Source: Anastatus disparis | Lineage: Eukaryota; Arthropoda; Insecta; Hymenoptera; Eupelmidae | NCBI GenBank assembly: GCA_017163975.1 | Contig: JAFFSR010000364.1 | Coordinates: forward strand, 434,001 to 498,000 | Direction of reading: 5' to 3' | DNA: 64,000 nucleotides | In this document: piece by piece, positions 1 to 13,011 of the stretch | Position numbering within the stretch: the stretch's first letter is position 1 | Layout of the letters: every line of letters starts with the position of its first letter | Notes under the pieces: model-generated | Database searches by the model: none | What the model was told of the DNA's origin: nothing | Seen by the model: the letters and a program-made list of their open reading frames with translations, nothing else | Made by a program: the position numbers and the translations under genes

Positions 1-2090
1 AATTAATAACAATATATTTAAATACTTTGATTTATCATTAAAAATTTTAAATACCATCAAACAAATCAGAAACACATTTAATTTCTACTATTATATCATG
101 AACAAAAATTATAAATATTTTAGAAAAAAATTTAATCTCTTTTTCTCTTTTTCAGGAATTTTTACACATTTCATAAATTTTTGAATCTCTATAATCTCAT
201 TTTTTATATTCTAGTTCATTAATATTATTTATGTTTTATTGATAAACAATTTTTATAAAATAAAAATCTGTAAGTTTTCAAAATGTGGCTTGTAAATTTA
301 CAGATTTTCGATTTAAGAGTTCTATCAACTTAAATCAATCAATTTAAATAATAAGAAATATTTACATTTAAATCAATTGATTTGATCAACAATGAATGGA
401 ATTCATCTATATTAAGAAATTTAAATCAATTAATTTAAATCGATAGGTTAATTAATAATTTAATAAAATATGTAAAATCATTATATACATTATCTATTTA
501 TAAAACGTATATTGTATTATTAGATTTTATTTATATCAATCTTTTTATCTACACTTTCACCTTTATTTTTCATTCAAAAGAAACATCTTGTACAAGAAAT
601 CTAACATTTAGTTATAACTATCATTAAACCTATAAATGTATATTTTGTCTTATATTTTTATTTATAAATCAATTACTTTTGTCTCTGAATTTAAGGTATA
701 CAAGCATATATTATCTAATATATATTCGTAAAACTGATTTCATTTCTCAACACGAAAAACATATTTACAAAAAAAAAAAAAAGAAAGGAAAAGTTAAATA
801 CTTTCATCCAAATGCAACATGAACCAATATTCAAATGAATATTTCAACTTCTAAATTTATTTAGAATTCGTATTGCTAAAATAAGAGAAAAATTATTATA
901 AAAAAGTCTTTATTAAGACTTAGAAAAAATTTTATTTTACAATTACAATTTATATAAAGTAAAAAAAAATGATAAACTTTATTATAAGTTCTATATGGAA
1001 TGAAAGAACTTTGTTCAATCTTCATCCTAAACTCTAAAATTATTTAGAGTACATATTTGTCAAAATAAAGACAAGAAATTACAAACAATCAGTTAACGTT
1101 TAAGTTAGATTTATGTTAAACTTATCATACAAATTACAGACAAAAGCAGAAAATTTTGAAAAATTTACTAACTATTATTATATATAAATTAACTGAAATA
1201 ATAAAATTTACTTTTTCAACTTATGTTAGATCTCTTCTTAAAATTTATAGCTTTTCATAAATGTCAAAATAAATCTCAATAACGTGTATATATACAAAAA
1301 TTTTGGTACGACTTATGATTAGATCATTATCATAACTAGAACATATTTAATATTAATTATAATTTCGTATTATTAATAACTATAATCTATATATTTTTAG
1401 TTAATTTTAAGTTTTTTTTTAAATATATCTAGCTATTTTAATTTTATACCAGACCTATGTTCAGGTAAACTAGTACCACCTCTGTAAGAATTTGCATTGT
1501 AAACTATATTACGTATAGAATTTTACTTTTGGTTTAATGAATATAGCCACATTTAGTGTATTAAGCGAAAATATGAAAATAGGAATTTAGAAAATTTTTC
1601 TTCTTATTGCTTAGTTGTCACCTGCGCAATTATCTTAAGCCGGGAGGGAAGTGAATAAATATTCACTTATATTTAAACAATTATAAGAACCTATAAATTA
1701 TATTCGACTGTTATTTTTTTTTGAAATTTAAAAGGAAAAAAAAGCAAAAAAAAAAAAACAAACATTTCTTATATTTGAACTTGAACAATTGTTATTATTT
1801 TGAAAAATCTAATATTATTTTATAATTATTTTACATGGCACGTTATTTGTTATTTTTTGTTACGAAATATCTCATAAGCTAAAATACAAGATTTATAAAC
1901 ATATTAAAAAAATATTTATAAGCAAATCACGAATAATTTCAAGCGATCTCCTATTAGAAAAAAAAAACCATATATTTAAAATATTACAAATTTAAAATAG
2001 CAACATAATTTGAGAATGTTTCATCTTCCTTTTTTTTTCCATACCAATACTCATACATTAACAATTATATAATAGGAAAATCCATCGAAT
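1..2090. other. AT-rich stretch, no gene seen
   Basis: Very AT-rich sequence with stops in all frames. The only structure I see is loose clustering of motifs such as TTAAATCAAT between about 330 and 450, and A/T homopolymers near 770 and 1740. No protein family or RNA gene was recognised. Confidence 0.6.
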
Positions 2091-2094
2091 AATA

Positions 2095-3605
2095 GTATAG
2101 ATATAGATATAGATATTTATTTATTCTGTAATAAGAGTACAAAAAGGCGTGTAATACATGAAATAGTAAGTAATAATTCTATAAAAAGTATTGCACATAA
2201 TAAGATAAGATATCACAGTCAATTATTAAAATTAATATATAATACTGTATCAGTAAGTCACCATGTAAAAGTGATATCACAGACTATTCTAAATACACGC
2301 AGAAAACATAAATTACAATAAAAAACAGTCTTAAATATCTATCAGTCATTGAATTAAAATACATAATTTAAAAGAGGAATCACTGTCATGACATCAATAA
2401 AAATAAAATTGGACAATACTATAAAAATAAAATTGAACAATACAATAACAAAATAATAGTAAATAATTAAAAAATAAAATAATAATTACATTTAAAAACA
2501 ATACCGAAGATGTCATGACTTCTAATAAAAACAGAACCACTCATACTTTTCGCATACATTCATCCATCATTCACGCTAATAAATACATTTACACCTTAAA
2601 TCTATATATAGGACAAAACAAAATAAATTAACACAAAAATTAAAATACTTAAAATTAATTTCACTCGAGGTCGAGTAAGTACGTCCTCAAAGCCGACTTA
2701 AACCTGCCGAGCGATGGAAGATTTTTATATAAGCAGACAGGGAGTTCCAAAAATGCGCACCTTAAACTTGAAAGGAATTTCTTCCAGTCTCAGTACGCAT
2801 GAAGGGCACCGCGAAGTCCTTGATCTCTCCCCTAGTGGCTACCCTAGGTACATATCTAGTGAAGAGACTCACTAGATACTCGGGAGTATTCATGCGCACG
2901 ATTTTGTACATAAGTACAGCCATAAAATACTGTCTCCTTGAATCAGTACGCAGCCAACCAAGCGCAGCTCTATGAGGAGAGATATGACCGCCCAATCCTA
3001 CGCCTAATACATATCTCACACATGAATTTTGTAGTCTTTGTAATTGTCTTCTCAACCCCTGCGAAGCATCAAGCAGAACTACTGAGCAGTAGTCCAGGTG
3101 CGGAAATAGCAAGGCGGCTACGAGTTGTTTATGCAGGGCCTCAGTGGTGTACCGACGAAAGAACCGTAAACTATACATTATCCTATTAAATTTTTTAGTC
3201 ACCATATTAATATGCGGCTCCCAAGACAACTTAGCGTCAAGCACAACACCAAGGCTCGTAACGGTATCAGAGAAAGATATGCCGACACCTCCCTCAAGCT
3301 CAATCGTTCTCGGCTCACCAGCATAAAAGTCATTAATAAAACGACTACTGCCAAAAACGATAGCCTTAGTTTTGCATTTAATAAGAGAGAAGCATCGACA
3401 GCCCATCCCGACAACGCCCTGGCCGCCCTCTGCATAATACGAATACCTTCATTCAGATGTTCATAAGGGACCTGAGTATAGATTTGGAGGTCATCAGCAT
3501 ATAATATGTGCTTGACACAACAGGGGTCGAGCGTGTCACGTATGTTATTAATGTAAAGGCAGAACAACAGAGGCCCCAGCAGTTATGTAGTATGGAGACA
3601 TTCAA
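2095..3605 (-). mobile_element. 5'-truncated non-LTR retrotransposon (LINE copy 1)
   Basis: The minus strand carries the second half of a reverse transcriptase, then a 3' untranslated region (about 2760 down to 2120), ending in a short ATATCT microsatellite at 2097-2116. A microsatellite 3' tail rather than poly(A), together with the RT sequence, suggests the CR1/L2/jockey side of the LINE tree. The 5' end is lost near 3600, so no ORF1 or endonuclease is present. A segment at 17240-17440 resembles this 3' UTR, so the family has at least one more fragment in the window. Confidence 0.75.
2762..3567 (-). pseudogene. LINE reverse transcriptase fragment (copy 1)
   Basis: Two overlapping minus-strand frames (3567-3199 and 3406-2762) together resemble the C-terminal half of a LINE reverse transcriptase. 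The first has the catalytic YADD box in ILYADDLQIY after a FCLYINNIRD segment. The second has the downstream thumb-like part (LGVVLDAKLSWEPHI, LLFPHLDYC). The frame changes near 3395, so the copy is not functional. The fingers, the endonuclease and ORF1 are absent, as expected from 5' truncation during target-primed reverse transcription. The plus-strand ORFs over the same stretch are shadows. Confidence 0.85.
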
Positions 3606-3651
3606 ATAAAATATTTTAATTAATATAATATTTAAATAGATTTTAAGATAT

Positions 3652-3925
3652 TTTTGTAAATTGTTTAATAACTGTATTATTTTCATTTTTTGTTTTTTCG
3701 TGCCGATAAACAAAATCTTGAGCCCCAAGGTGTACGAAATAAAACGTACCCTTGTGCATTAGTATCTATTCTAATAAAAAAATATCTATATTTATCAATT
3801 AAGCTTGTAATAATTATCTGTAAATTGTTCGATAACTGTTTTGTTTTTCTTTTTCTTTCGATTGCCTATCCTTCCGATATGCAATCTCTTGAGCCCCAAG
3901 GTGTTACGTCACAACGTATCTTTTA
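3652..3925. repeat. Two direct copies of an 80-100 bp AT-rich unit
   Basis: A TGTAAATTGTT-AATAACTGT stretch followed by CTTGAGCCCCAAGGTGT occurs at about 3655-3740 and again at about 3820-3910. The copies are diverged and separated by about 80 bp. The origin is unknown, possibly a decayed non-autonomous element. Confidence 0.55.
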
Positions 3926-3929
3926 TATT

Positions 3930-5630
3930 ATTTTTTAACTTACAATTGTTAAAATATCTTTTTACTAACATGATATTGATGAACTAATTAAATAGTCATC
4001 GAACAATAAAAGAATGTGTTAATCTAAGCAGTAAAGAAACTTTAAGTTGATATTAAGCAACAAAATTCGATACTTCAAAATTACTAAATCATAAAACAAG
4101 CAAGATCCACTTATTTTGTAATGAAATCATGTCAAGATAAATCTTATAAAAGCCAACTGCAATTAACGACAGTGGGCACTACCCTAGGATCATCGTTGGT
4201 ACCAAGTCGTAAATCCTGTAATTCAAATTCCAAATTCAAATTCAAATTCTAATGAAGTTATTGTATTCAATATTTAATTATTTTTACAAGTGTCAATAAA
4301 TATCTTAAAAGTTTCTTATATTCGACTCGAGTCTTATTTCAAATCGTGCCTATATCTATTCTTTGTCTGTCTGTATCCAGCCTTTATCTACTTGAATCAA
4401 TTAAGGTAAGAATATTCAATTTATATATTCTCTATTCAAATACTCTAAATAAATGTTCTTCAATATATTTCAATTGTGAGAAATGGTTTACTCAATTAAA
4501 TATTGGTGGAGTTCAATTCACCACTAGATTATACATATATTTATCTTTCATAATTATAATTAATAAATTAATTATTATTTTAATAATAAATTCAATTATT
4601 TCAAATCAATTCAAATTCATATTTAAAATCATACAAAAATATTCAACATAATAAAATCATACACTTTTATTTAGTCCTGGTGAAAGCCAGGACTTAACAT
4701 ATCTAAGGTAAAAAAACTTTTTTCAAATAATATTATTTAAAAAAAAATTGTTATGACATTTAAATTTAAATTTTATTTTAGTTTAAGGGTTATAAAATGA
4801 ATAAATGATATATGATGATAATTCATTAAAATAAATCATTTTCTAATAATCCTAAATTATAATTTCCTTAATTATCATTACAAAATTGTAACTATCTTTT
4901 CAAAATTATAAATTTTTATTTCTTGTCAAATCCATAAGCTGGCCATATTCTGTCGAAATAAGACTGGGTTCGCAACTATAATATGGGCCATATTATGGTT
5001 GCAAACCATAAAATACACCATAATGACACCGCGAATCCACGCTTTTGTCTACCAGGGAATTTTCATCATTTTTGATACCTTGTGTATCGAATTCGATATT
5101 ATTTTTTAGAGATTGATAAATTTCTTGAACCTGGAATTGAAAACTTTCAGGAACATCTTTCCATTTGTTATAGCGTTATGTATAATATTTTATTTAAATT
5201 TTTGTATTAATTTGGCCCATTTGGATAATTTCTGTTCTTTCATATATTGATAATAATTTTCTTCATCTTTTAATTCTTGAAGATATTCCATTTATTCATA
5301 TTCATCATTTTCGGCATTGAACATAGTTTTTCTAATTCTTCATTAGATATTGGATCAACAAACACATTATTAGTTGGATCCCATTCCATAATTTGCCAAT
5401 TCATGTTACTATTGTCAATATTAATTATGTTATTATCTATGTTATTTTCTATTTTATTTTCCATATCATTCTCTATATTAATTTCTTGATTGTTTTTCAT
5501 GTCATTTTCCATGTAATTGTCCATGTTTATCTAATATATAAATTTATTTTATAATAATTGAATAGTGATTTGTTTTATATTTATTTTTGTATAAATTATA
5601 TTTATTTCAATACTTTTTTAAATACTTTTC
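3930..5630. other. AT-rich intergenic stretch
   Basis: No convincing gene. Asn/Met-rich short ORFs here look like translated AT-rich repeats. One short palindrome around GCAACTATAATATGG (about 4973-5003) is the only clear local structure. Confidence 0.5.
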
Positions 5631-5638
5631 GGATTGAA

Positions 5639-6300
5639 TTAACAATTAAAGATTTCTTTCAAAACAATATTTAATATTTCATATTTATTTTCGAATTCAT
5701 TTTGTATGTATATTCTGTTAGGATTTTTGCATCTGGACAGCGAAACATAAAGCTGTCCATGCGAAAATAAAGGTCTTTTAATAAATAATTCAATCTCATC
5801 AAAACTCTGACCTTGAGATTTGTTAATATCAAAAGCTAACGTTAAAGAAATTTGTTTTCTATAAAGTATAAAAGATAAAGATGATGATTTACCAGTATTC
5901 AATGTTATTCTTGGAATGAAAACTTTATTCCTAATTTTTTTTTCCAGTAATGATTTCAGCTTCAAGATTATATTTATACAATTTTATAACTTTTAATCTT
6001 GTTCCATGACAGAAACCTTCAGAAACATTAAAATCTCTCATTAATAAAACTATGGAATTAACTTTTAATTCCAATATGTGTGGTGGTGGACCTTCATTTA
6101 TTTTATTAAGGGTTTCTATTGAATAATTCAATTCGGCATTATCATCGCTTTAATCAACTCCTTTATGAGTAGCATAATCTATGCTATAGTAATTTGTCGA
6201 TTCGTCGTTAAGTAATTTTAATATTCTTTTATTTAAATTATTTATGTCATCATTATGAGTCGCCAATATTACTTGATTTATATTGTTATTATCATTAATA
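5639..6300 (-). pseudogene. Pif1-like helicase C-terminus (Helitron-type) remnant
   Basis: Minus-strand frames show the C-terminal part of a Pif1-like superfamily 1 helicase of the kind carried by Helitron Rep/Hel proteins. In order: an ATHNDDINNLN strand near 6260, YYSIDYATHKGVD near 6180, PPPHILELKVNSIVLLMR and GTRLKV (6090-5990), then FIPRI, LAFDINKSQGQSF and GQLYVSLSRC (5920-5730). The last block is the typical helicase motif V/VI region. Breaks visible are an in-frame TAA after HKGVD and a frame change at the A-run near 5938-5945. The N-terminal helicase motifs and the Rep domain are not seen here. A short fragment with the same YYSIDYA-HKGVD box lies at about 45190-45290. Confidence 0.8.
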
Positions 6301-6339
6301 TTTTTTATAAATTTTTAAACAAATATCATTAATTTTCCA

Positions 6340-7040
6340 TTTATCAGAAATTTGAAATGATTCAATTTGACCTTCACCTATTTGTAGTAATCTCATATTA
6401 TATTAAAGAGGTTTACCTTTTGGTTCTCCAGTCCTCCAGGTCTCCAGTTCTCCGGTTTTCTAGAAGTACACTATTTTCTCTAATAAGAGTAGCCATTTTA
6501 GATTGGGTCTTATTTAACGTCAATGAATTCTAAAATGAAATATAATTTTATAGCACACTGTGTTCTAAATCCGCATTTAGACACACAGCTGCCTGTGACT
6601 TAAGTAGTAATTATTGCACGCTATGTACGGCAACCTCCATGCTATACAATAATGAGCTACCAAAGTCATACATATAATGACGTATTAATTTTCATGAGAA
6701 ATCTGTGGCTGTGAAAAAATTTTATTAAGTTTATGTATGAATTATATATAACTTATAATCTATAGTTATTATACATTTTGTATACAAAAGTGATTGCATA
6801 CAAAATGTATAAAAATGTATAGAATCTGTGAAAAAAAGATTAATGAGTTTATAACGTATAAATATACTTTATTATTATTTATATTTTTCTAACATATTTT
6901 TACCTCAAATTACCCAGATGTAGGTCGTAATTAACTATTTCATACCAAAATCTTAAAAATATTTTTGCCATTTTCACCTTTTTAGCCAGGGATTGGAAAA
7001 TTTTCAGCCACATCTAAAATCGTTATAAATAAAAAACTCT
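6340..7040. other. Intergenic, nothing recognised
   Basis: AT-rich sequence with no supported ORF. A small inverted motif around CACACTGTGTTCTAAA and TTTAGACACACAGCTG (about 6556-6592) could be a remnant element end. Confidence 0.4.
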
Positions 7041-7044
7041 TTTT

Positions 7045-7640
7045 TTAAAGTCGCTGTGACCATGTTTTCGTGTAGCCTGAAGAATATTTTCTATCACATA
7101 ACCTGAAAAAAAAATTATCACAAAGTATCTATTTTCTAGTTTCTGTTTATTTGTATGAACGAACAACGTAATAAAAAAATCTTTTATGATTGATATAAAA
7201 CTTATCTATATTATTTCGCTTACAAAATCTACGAAAGAATCAGTACGAGAACTTAGCTAAATTTGCAGGTATCTGAAGTTATTACGACTTGACGTTGGTT
7301 TGAGTACTGACATCGAGAAATAAAAAATTCTATGATTGTTTTTTAACAAAATTTGCAACCCAATGTCAAATCGTACTAACTTCAGTCGTTAGCAAAATCA
7401 GCAAAGCCTTTATTAATGATTTTTAGCAGATTTTAAAAGAAGGAAAATAACTAAAAAAACATTAGATAAGTTTTATAGCAGTTATATAAAAACTTTTATA
7501 TTTTATTATTTGTTCATACAAATAAATACAAATTAGAAAATAGATATTGTGTGAGTATTATTTTTTTTTAGGTTAAGCGATAAAAAATATTTACCGACAG
7601 GTCACTTTGACTGCATAAAACCGTCGTCACAGCGAATTTA
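7045..7640. mobile_element. Palindromic element, about 600 bp (fold-back/MITE-like)
   Basis: The left part (about 7045-7215, containing GTCGCTGTGACC, TATCTATTTTCTAGTTT and TTTGTATGAACGAAC) is matched in inverted orientation by about 7455-7640 (GTTCATACAAATAAA, AATAGATATTGTG, CGTCACAGCGA). The arms are imperfect and enclose about 240 bp of unique sequence. No transposase is present. Confidence 0.6.
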
Positions 7641-7828
7641 TAATTTAAATTACTAAATTACATATACTTATCTGCTGAAAAATATAAAAGAAAATTAATA
7701 AGCAGAGATTAAGTAAAAATTAAAAAAAGAGAACAAAAATTTTTTAATTGTATATTCAAACGCAATATTTATTCATATGGCCGCATCAACATTACCTTGT
7801 TGCTGTCTGAAAATAAACTTCGATAATC

Positions 7829-7886
7829 TTCTATTACATGTAATAGGTACTGATAATCGATAATCTTCTATTACATGTAATAGGAT
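7829..7886. repeat. Short tandem duplication around a palindrome
   Basis: GATAATCTTCTATTACATG occurs twice, about 30 bp apart, and each copy contains the palindrome CTATTACATGTAATAG. Confidence 0.7.
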
Positions 7887-8053
7887 GATAATTGCTTATC
7901 ATCTATAGTCAAAAGATTGTTAAATTCAGTCACCAATTTTACTTCTCTTTCGACGGTATCATTCATGACTCTGAGGTTTTTAACAACTTCCAAGCCATAA
8001 ATATAGTTTCTTTCTTTCACTCATTTTGATGGATTTTTTCTAAAAATGTTGTG

Positions 8054-9070
8054 TTAATTTTGAAACGTTTGATGAAATTCATAAGAGTCTTTGCCAATAA
8101 AATCACTAATGCTTAAATTAACTATTTTGTAAAAACTTTTTTCATTGACCAAAATTTGTTTTCCATAAACAAAAGCACTATAATTTGATTGCAGAGCTTC
8201 ACATATTTTCAACTTTCCTTCATTTGAAATAGTGGAATCAAAAAATGCTATTGCTACAAGTTCCACAGTCAAATACCATGAGTGATTCATACATTTTCTA
8301 ACAGCACAGTCAGATATACTTTTATCAATTTTTCTGTATTTGAACAAACCTTTTAAAAACTTTAAATCTTCATTTGGTGCTTGAGCAGCAAACGGAGCAT
8401 AAAACCAAGTTTAAACGTAGACTCTTACTATAAAAACGCAAACGTCTCTACATTTTACTTCAACATCTTTTTTATCTATTTAGTAAATATTTATCTTTCG
8501 AAAATATTATTTTCGAAAGATAAATATTTACAAACAATATATTGCGTTCGCCATCCACCTAACATGGTGAATAGCGCCAGCTGGATAAAAAGTTATACCA
8601 CCAGGTGATTTTCCGCCTAGAAAAATGATTACGAGTTCCGAAAATTCTTTGAAATTACTTCTGATTCAATCCTTTTTTGAATACTTAGAACAAAATTCTA
8701 AAATTTCTTCTTTCACATCTTGCTGAGATTTAATTACGAAAGTATCACAAATCCCTGATTCGAAATTATTTTTATCAACAGATTTGCAAAAATCTCCAAA
8801 ACTTTAAAACAATTGTACCTCCGGACCAGTTGTCTTATCAAATTTTATTTTGAATGTACTCCTCAGCACAAGCTCATGAATATGATGTCTGTAGATAAAA
8901 TAGAAAAGATCTTTATCGATTAATCTTTCTAATATCACGCAAGCTCCATTTATTCGGCCAGTATTGCCAGCTGTTGAATCACAACAAAGAGCTTCAATAT
9001 TTTCTAATGAAGATCAGTCATTCAATGTATCAAATACTGCTTGAGGTTGATTTATTCCACTACTAGAAGA
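8054..9070 (-). pseudogene. Decayed unknown protein-coding gene (transposon-associated type)
   Basis: Minus-strand frames read, from about 9060 downward, a block with ALCCDSTAGNTGRINGACV, then HHIHELVLRSTF, a conserved-looking GGKSPGGITFYPAGAIHHV block at about 8610-8550, and a last open frame of 97 codons (8347-8054). Stops and frame changes lie between the blocks, and a perfect hairpin (8490-8526) interrupts the gene. The CDST-N-GRINGACV and PAGAIHHVRWMA blocks remind me of a multicopy uncharacterised protein in insect and cnidarian genomes, but I cannot name a family. It is probably the relic of a mobile element's gene. Confidence 0.55.
8490..8526. repeat. Perfect short hairpin
   Basis: TTTATCTTTCGAAAATATT is followed immediately by its inverse complement, giving a 37-nt palindrome inside the decayed gene at 8054-9070. 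Confidence 0.8.
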
Positions 9071-9471
9071 GATTTTCAGAACACCCAACAGTTGTTCGAT
9101 TCCGTTACTTGTAATAATAATAGCTAATCTATCAGTAGTTTCTCTTCGAAAATATCCTGGAAGCAACTTTTCATTACAGTGAAAAGCTTGGTAAACCAGA
9201 AATAAAGACTTAAAACTTTACAGGCAAGTGTAATTTAATTCAATCGACAAAATAAAAGAAGTTATAGTTATCCAAGACTTTGAAATGTATCAGCGAGTCC
9301 GAAAAGCATGCAATTTCATAAAAAGTTCGGATTGCACCGATATTGAATATTACCTTTCTGCTTACATCTTTGGATTTATGGTGGGTAGCGATTTGAGACT
9401 TTGCATACAGGTTTGTTATACTTTAATATAATAAGAAAAACACAGTTAGAGTTAATTTTATAATTTTTTAC

Positions 9472-9932
9472 ATTTATTTATCGAAAAACTCGACATTCTG
9501 ATATTAGATGAAATGTCCACTAATGTAGATTTTTTCAGCAAGTAAATTTGTGTTTATATGTTTAATTAACACAAATAGTTCTTTAAAGAGCTGATTGCTA
9601 TTAAATATTTTATTATGAATAAGTGCAGAAAGGATCTGCCACAACTTAATTATGTATTGGAGAATCTTGTATCTGCTTGTGTTGGAGCACTCCTTCATAA
9701 ATGCAGCGTTTTGATAGCATATACAGGAAAATTGCAATCTAACTGCGATAATTAAGTCGTGACAGGTCGTTTTTACACTTATTCATAATATAATATTTGA
9801 TAACAATCAGTTCTTCAAAGAACTATTTGCGTTAATTAAACAAATAAACACAAATTCACTTGCTGAAAGAACCTGCCTTAGTGGCCATTTCATCTAATAT
9901 CAGAATGTCGAGGTTTTCGATAAATAAATGTC
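9472..9932. mobile_element. Fold-back element, about 460 bp
   Basis: Arms of about 150-170 bp in inverted orientation. The left arm begins TTATCGAAAAACTCGACATT and continues to the AATAGTTCTTTAAAGAGCTG region. The right arm ends AGAATGTCGAGGTTTTCGAT. The arms are well matched and no coding sequence is enclosed; the 77-codon ORF inside is an accident of the repeat. Confidence 0.75.
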
Positions 9933-9944
9933 GAAAACTGTTAA

Positions 9945-11345
9945 AGGGTATAACCCATTAAAATGGTCAAAATTGCACTCTACTATTTTGAAAAAATAAA
10001 TATGGCGCTATGTTCGGTATCGAAAATAATCAAGATTTGCAAATTTTCATCTCTAAATATAGAAGCGGCTCACCAGGGAGCGCTACAATATGATAAAATC
10101 GTTTTTCCTTCATAACTCGCCTAAATTTGATCATACGGACTTCTTTTTCTTTTGAATTAAAGGTTTTTTTATGCCCTGCAAGTTAAAAATAGTGGATAAT
10201 ATTTTGGTGCTCAATTTAAATTTTAATATGCGTTTAAAAATTGAAAATTGAATTAAAAAATATAAAAGAGAATATCTTGCTGAAAAAAATATATTTTCTT
10301 TTTGGATTTAAGAACTATCATCAGGAATTTTCACAGATTAATTAAAGTGGTGGAAGGGGTCCAAAAGCGCAAAAAACCGATTTTCAAGACTATTTTCCGC
10401 ATTTCCAGCATCAACTTCCGTTAATAGCAAACTAGAATTAATTTATTTTTATATTTTCACTAACTTAAATATAGGTTATGTTAAAAGAAATCACTCAATT
10501 GCAATTATGAGTGTTTTCCGTATCTTTAATTCTGGTATAAGGGATCTAAAAACGCAAAAACCTGATTTCTGTGGCCATTTTCCGCATTTCCAGCCTCAGA
10601 TTTCGTTACTAGCAAACTAGAACTAATTCATTTTTATCTTTTTATCTACTAAATTACAGGTTATGCTAAGAAAAATCAGTTAATTGCAGTCACGAATGTT
10701 TTTCGTAGCTTTAAACGTGGTAAAAGGGGTCCGAAAACGCAAAAATTTATTCTTAAAACTATTTTCCTCATTTTTGGTCTCAGATTTTATGACTAGCAAA
10801 CTAGAATTTATTTATTTCAATCCTTTTATCATATAAAATATAGATTATGTTAAAAAAGTCACTTAATTGCAATCATGAATATTTTTCGTATCTTTAAACG
10901 CGGTAAAAGGGGTCCCAAAACGCAAAAATCTGATTCTTAAGACCATTTTCTGCAGTTTCGATCACAGATTTCGTTACTAGCAAACTGTTATTGATTTGAT
11001 TTTATTCTCTCAATACCTAAAATATAGATTATTTTGAAAAAAATCACTTGATCGTAGATAAGAATTTTTCAGTTTTGTAAAAGTGGTGAAAGGTGTCCAA
11101 AAACGTAGAAATCCGATTTTCGAGACCATTTTTTGAATTCATGGTCTTCGATTTCATTACCTGCAAACTAAAATTAATTTATTTTTATCTTTTTTACCAA
11201 CCAAAATATAGGTTATGAAAAAAAATCACTTCATTGTAAAGATGAATATTTTAAAAATTTTCAAAAGTGATGGAAGGATCAAAAAACACAAAAATCCCAT
11301 TCTTGAGACTATTTTCCAGATTTTTCTACTAGTAAGCTAAAATTA
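9945..11345 (+). repeat. Dispersed repeat carrying six ~183-bp tandem units
   Basis: The segment starts at about 9950 (GGGTATAACCCATTA) with a unique leader of about 400 bp, and then contains six tandem units of 182-185 bp. Each unit is marked by a GGGGTCCAAAAACGCAAAAA-like box, at about 10361, 10546, 10731, 10914, 11097 and 11279. An inverted, partial copy with the same leader and units lies at 36080-37085. It is therefore a dispersed element with an internal satellite, not a local satellite only. No protein is encoded. Confidence 0.8.
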
Positions 11346-11404
11346 ATTATATCTCAATTTTGAAGAATTTTTTCTACATTCTTAATTCTTTCATTGGACA
11401 AACA

Positions 11405-12476
11405 TACACTGCCGTCGAGCTATTTTGGCCCCCCTTCGTCTAAAATCGACTTATCTAAAAAGTTTTATAACTCTGGAAAAAATGGTCGTAGCCTAAAAAA
11501 TCCAACAGGATTCGGAAGGTTATGAAAAATTATTTCAAACCCATTGGTTTGATAAAAAAAAACATTTTTTTCGTATCTCTTATTCTTGTTTAAAAAGAAA
11601 TTTTATTTAACTTTGTTTTGATTTTGTAAAATAGTTTTCAATTTTAGTACAAATCGTTACATTAATACAAAACTAAATAGATTTTAAAGCTTATATTTCG
11701 ATGATAAAAATGCAATGTCGAACGTCTCGATTCGACCTTTTAAACCAGAGCTATAAGATTTTATATTAAAAATAAGGCTTTTTTCTATGTATGAATATCT
11801 CTGAATTTAAGAGGAATAGAAAAATTTTTCAGAGAGAAAAAATGTTCCTCTTTGGTCAAATAATAATAATATATAATAAAAAATTCATTTGGGGGAAAAA
11901 AAATTTTTTCTGCCTTTTTTACCCACGTTGTTTAATATTTTAAATATATCAAAATCTCATTACATTCCAACAAAAAAAAAATTTTTTCCGAAATGAATTG
12001 TTTATTATATATTATTATTTGACCAAAGAGGAACATTTTTTCTCTCTGACAAATTTTTCTATTTCTCTTAAATTCAGAGATATTCATACATCGAAAAAAA
12101 GCCTTATTTTTAATATAAAATCTTAATAACTCCGGTTTAAAAGGTCGAATCAAGACGTTCGGCATTGCATTTTCATCATCGAAATATATGCTTTAAAACC
12201 TATTAAGTTTTGTATGAATGTAACGATTCGTACTAAAATTGAACACTATTTTACAAAGTCAAAACAAAGTTGAAAAAAATTTCTTTTTAAACAAGAATAA
12301 GAGATACGAAAAAAATTTTTTTCCATACCAAACCAATGGTTTTTGAAAGGATTTCCAATAATCTTTCGAATCCCGTTGGAATTTTCAGGCCACGACCATT
12401 TTTTCCAGAGTTATAAAACTTTTTAGATAAGTCGACTTTAGACGAAGGGGGGCAAAAGTAGCTCGGCGGCAGTGTA
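11405..12476. mobile_element. TA-flanked 1.07-kb palindromic element (Tc1/mariner-type MITE)
   Basis: The ends are TACACTGCCGTCGAGCTA (left) and the inverse of TACACTGCCGCCGAGCTA (right), and the arms match over nearly the whole length (about 500 bp each) with a short centre near 11935. The TA at both outer edges suggests the TA target duplication of the Tc1/mariner superfamily. There is no transposase; the 77-codon ORF at 11932-12165 lies in one arm and is not a gene. Confidence 0.8.
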
Positions 12477-12479
12477 TAA

Positions 12480-13010
12480 TTAGAACCATACTCTTTACTA
12501 ACTTTTGATGATTGCGGAGCTATGGAACCACTGCCATAAATATATTATAGGAGCAACTTCGCTCAGATTGTGTCTCCAATAGTGTTCGAACGTGCTGTTT
12601 TTGAACTCGTTTTGAATTTCAAGTAGACAAACGAATAAACCTATTATCTATAAGTTTTTGGACGTCAACACCCCAAAATTACATTATTTATAATTAAAGC
12701 TTATTCGATTGCATTTAAAAAAATTATTGAACTGTCTTAATTAAAGGTGTGTGCATTTGTTTAAATAGTTATTATAATATGATTTTGAGAATTCGAGAGT
12801 ACCCGAACAATTTTTTGTGTAATTCGGAAAATTATTCCCATACACAGCTAATTAATTAAGACAGTTTTGTTAGTTTTTAATCAATAATATTTTTCACAAG
12901 TGCCAACCGTTCGAATGAAAACTTCAATCAAACTTGCCGAAAACTTCAGGAAAAAGGTACATAACTTAATAAGTGTAGTTAGTACTACTAGAAAATAGAG
13001 ACAATAAGGC
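12480..13010. other. Intergenic, no gene seen
   Basis: AT-rich, no supported ORF, repeat or RNA gene recognised between the two palindromic elements. Confidence 0.4.
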
Positions 13011-13011
13011 C

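Noticed and set aside
2938..3466. Plus-strand ORFs opposite LINE copy 1
   Set aside because: Antisense shadows of the RT frames, without domains.
11932..12165. 77-codon minus ORF
   Set aside because: Lies wholly in one arm of the palindromic element and has no domain.
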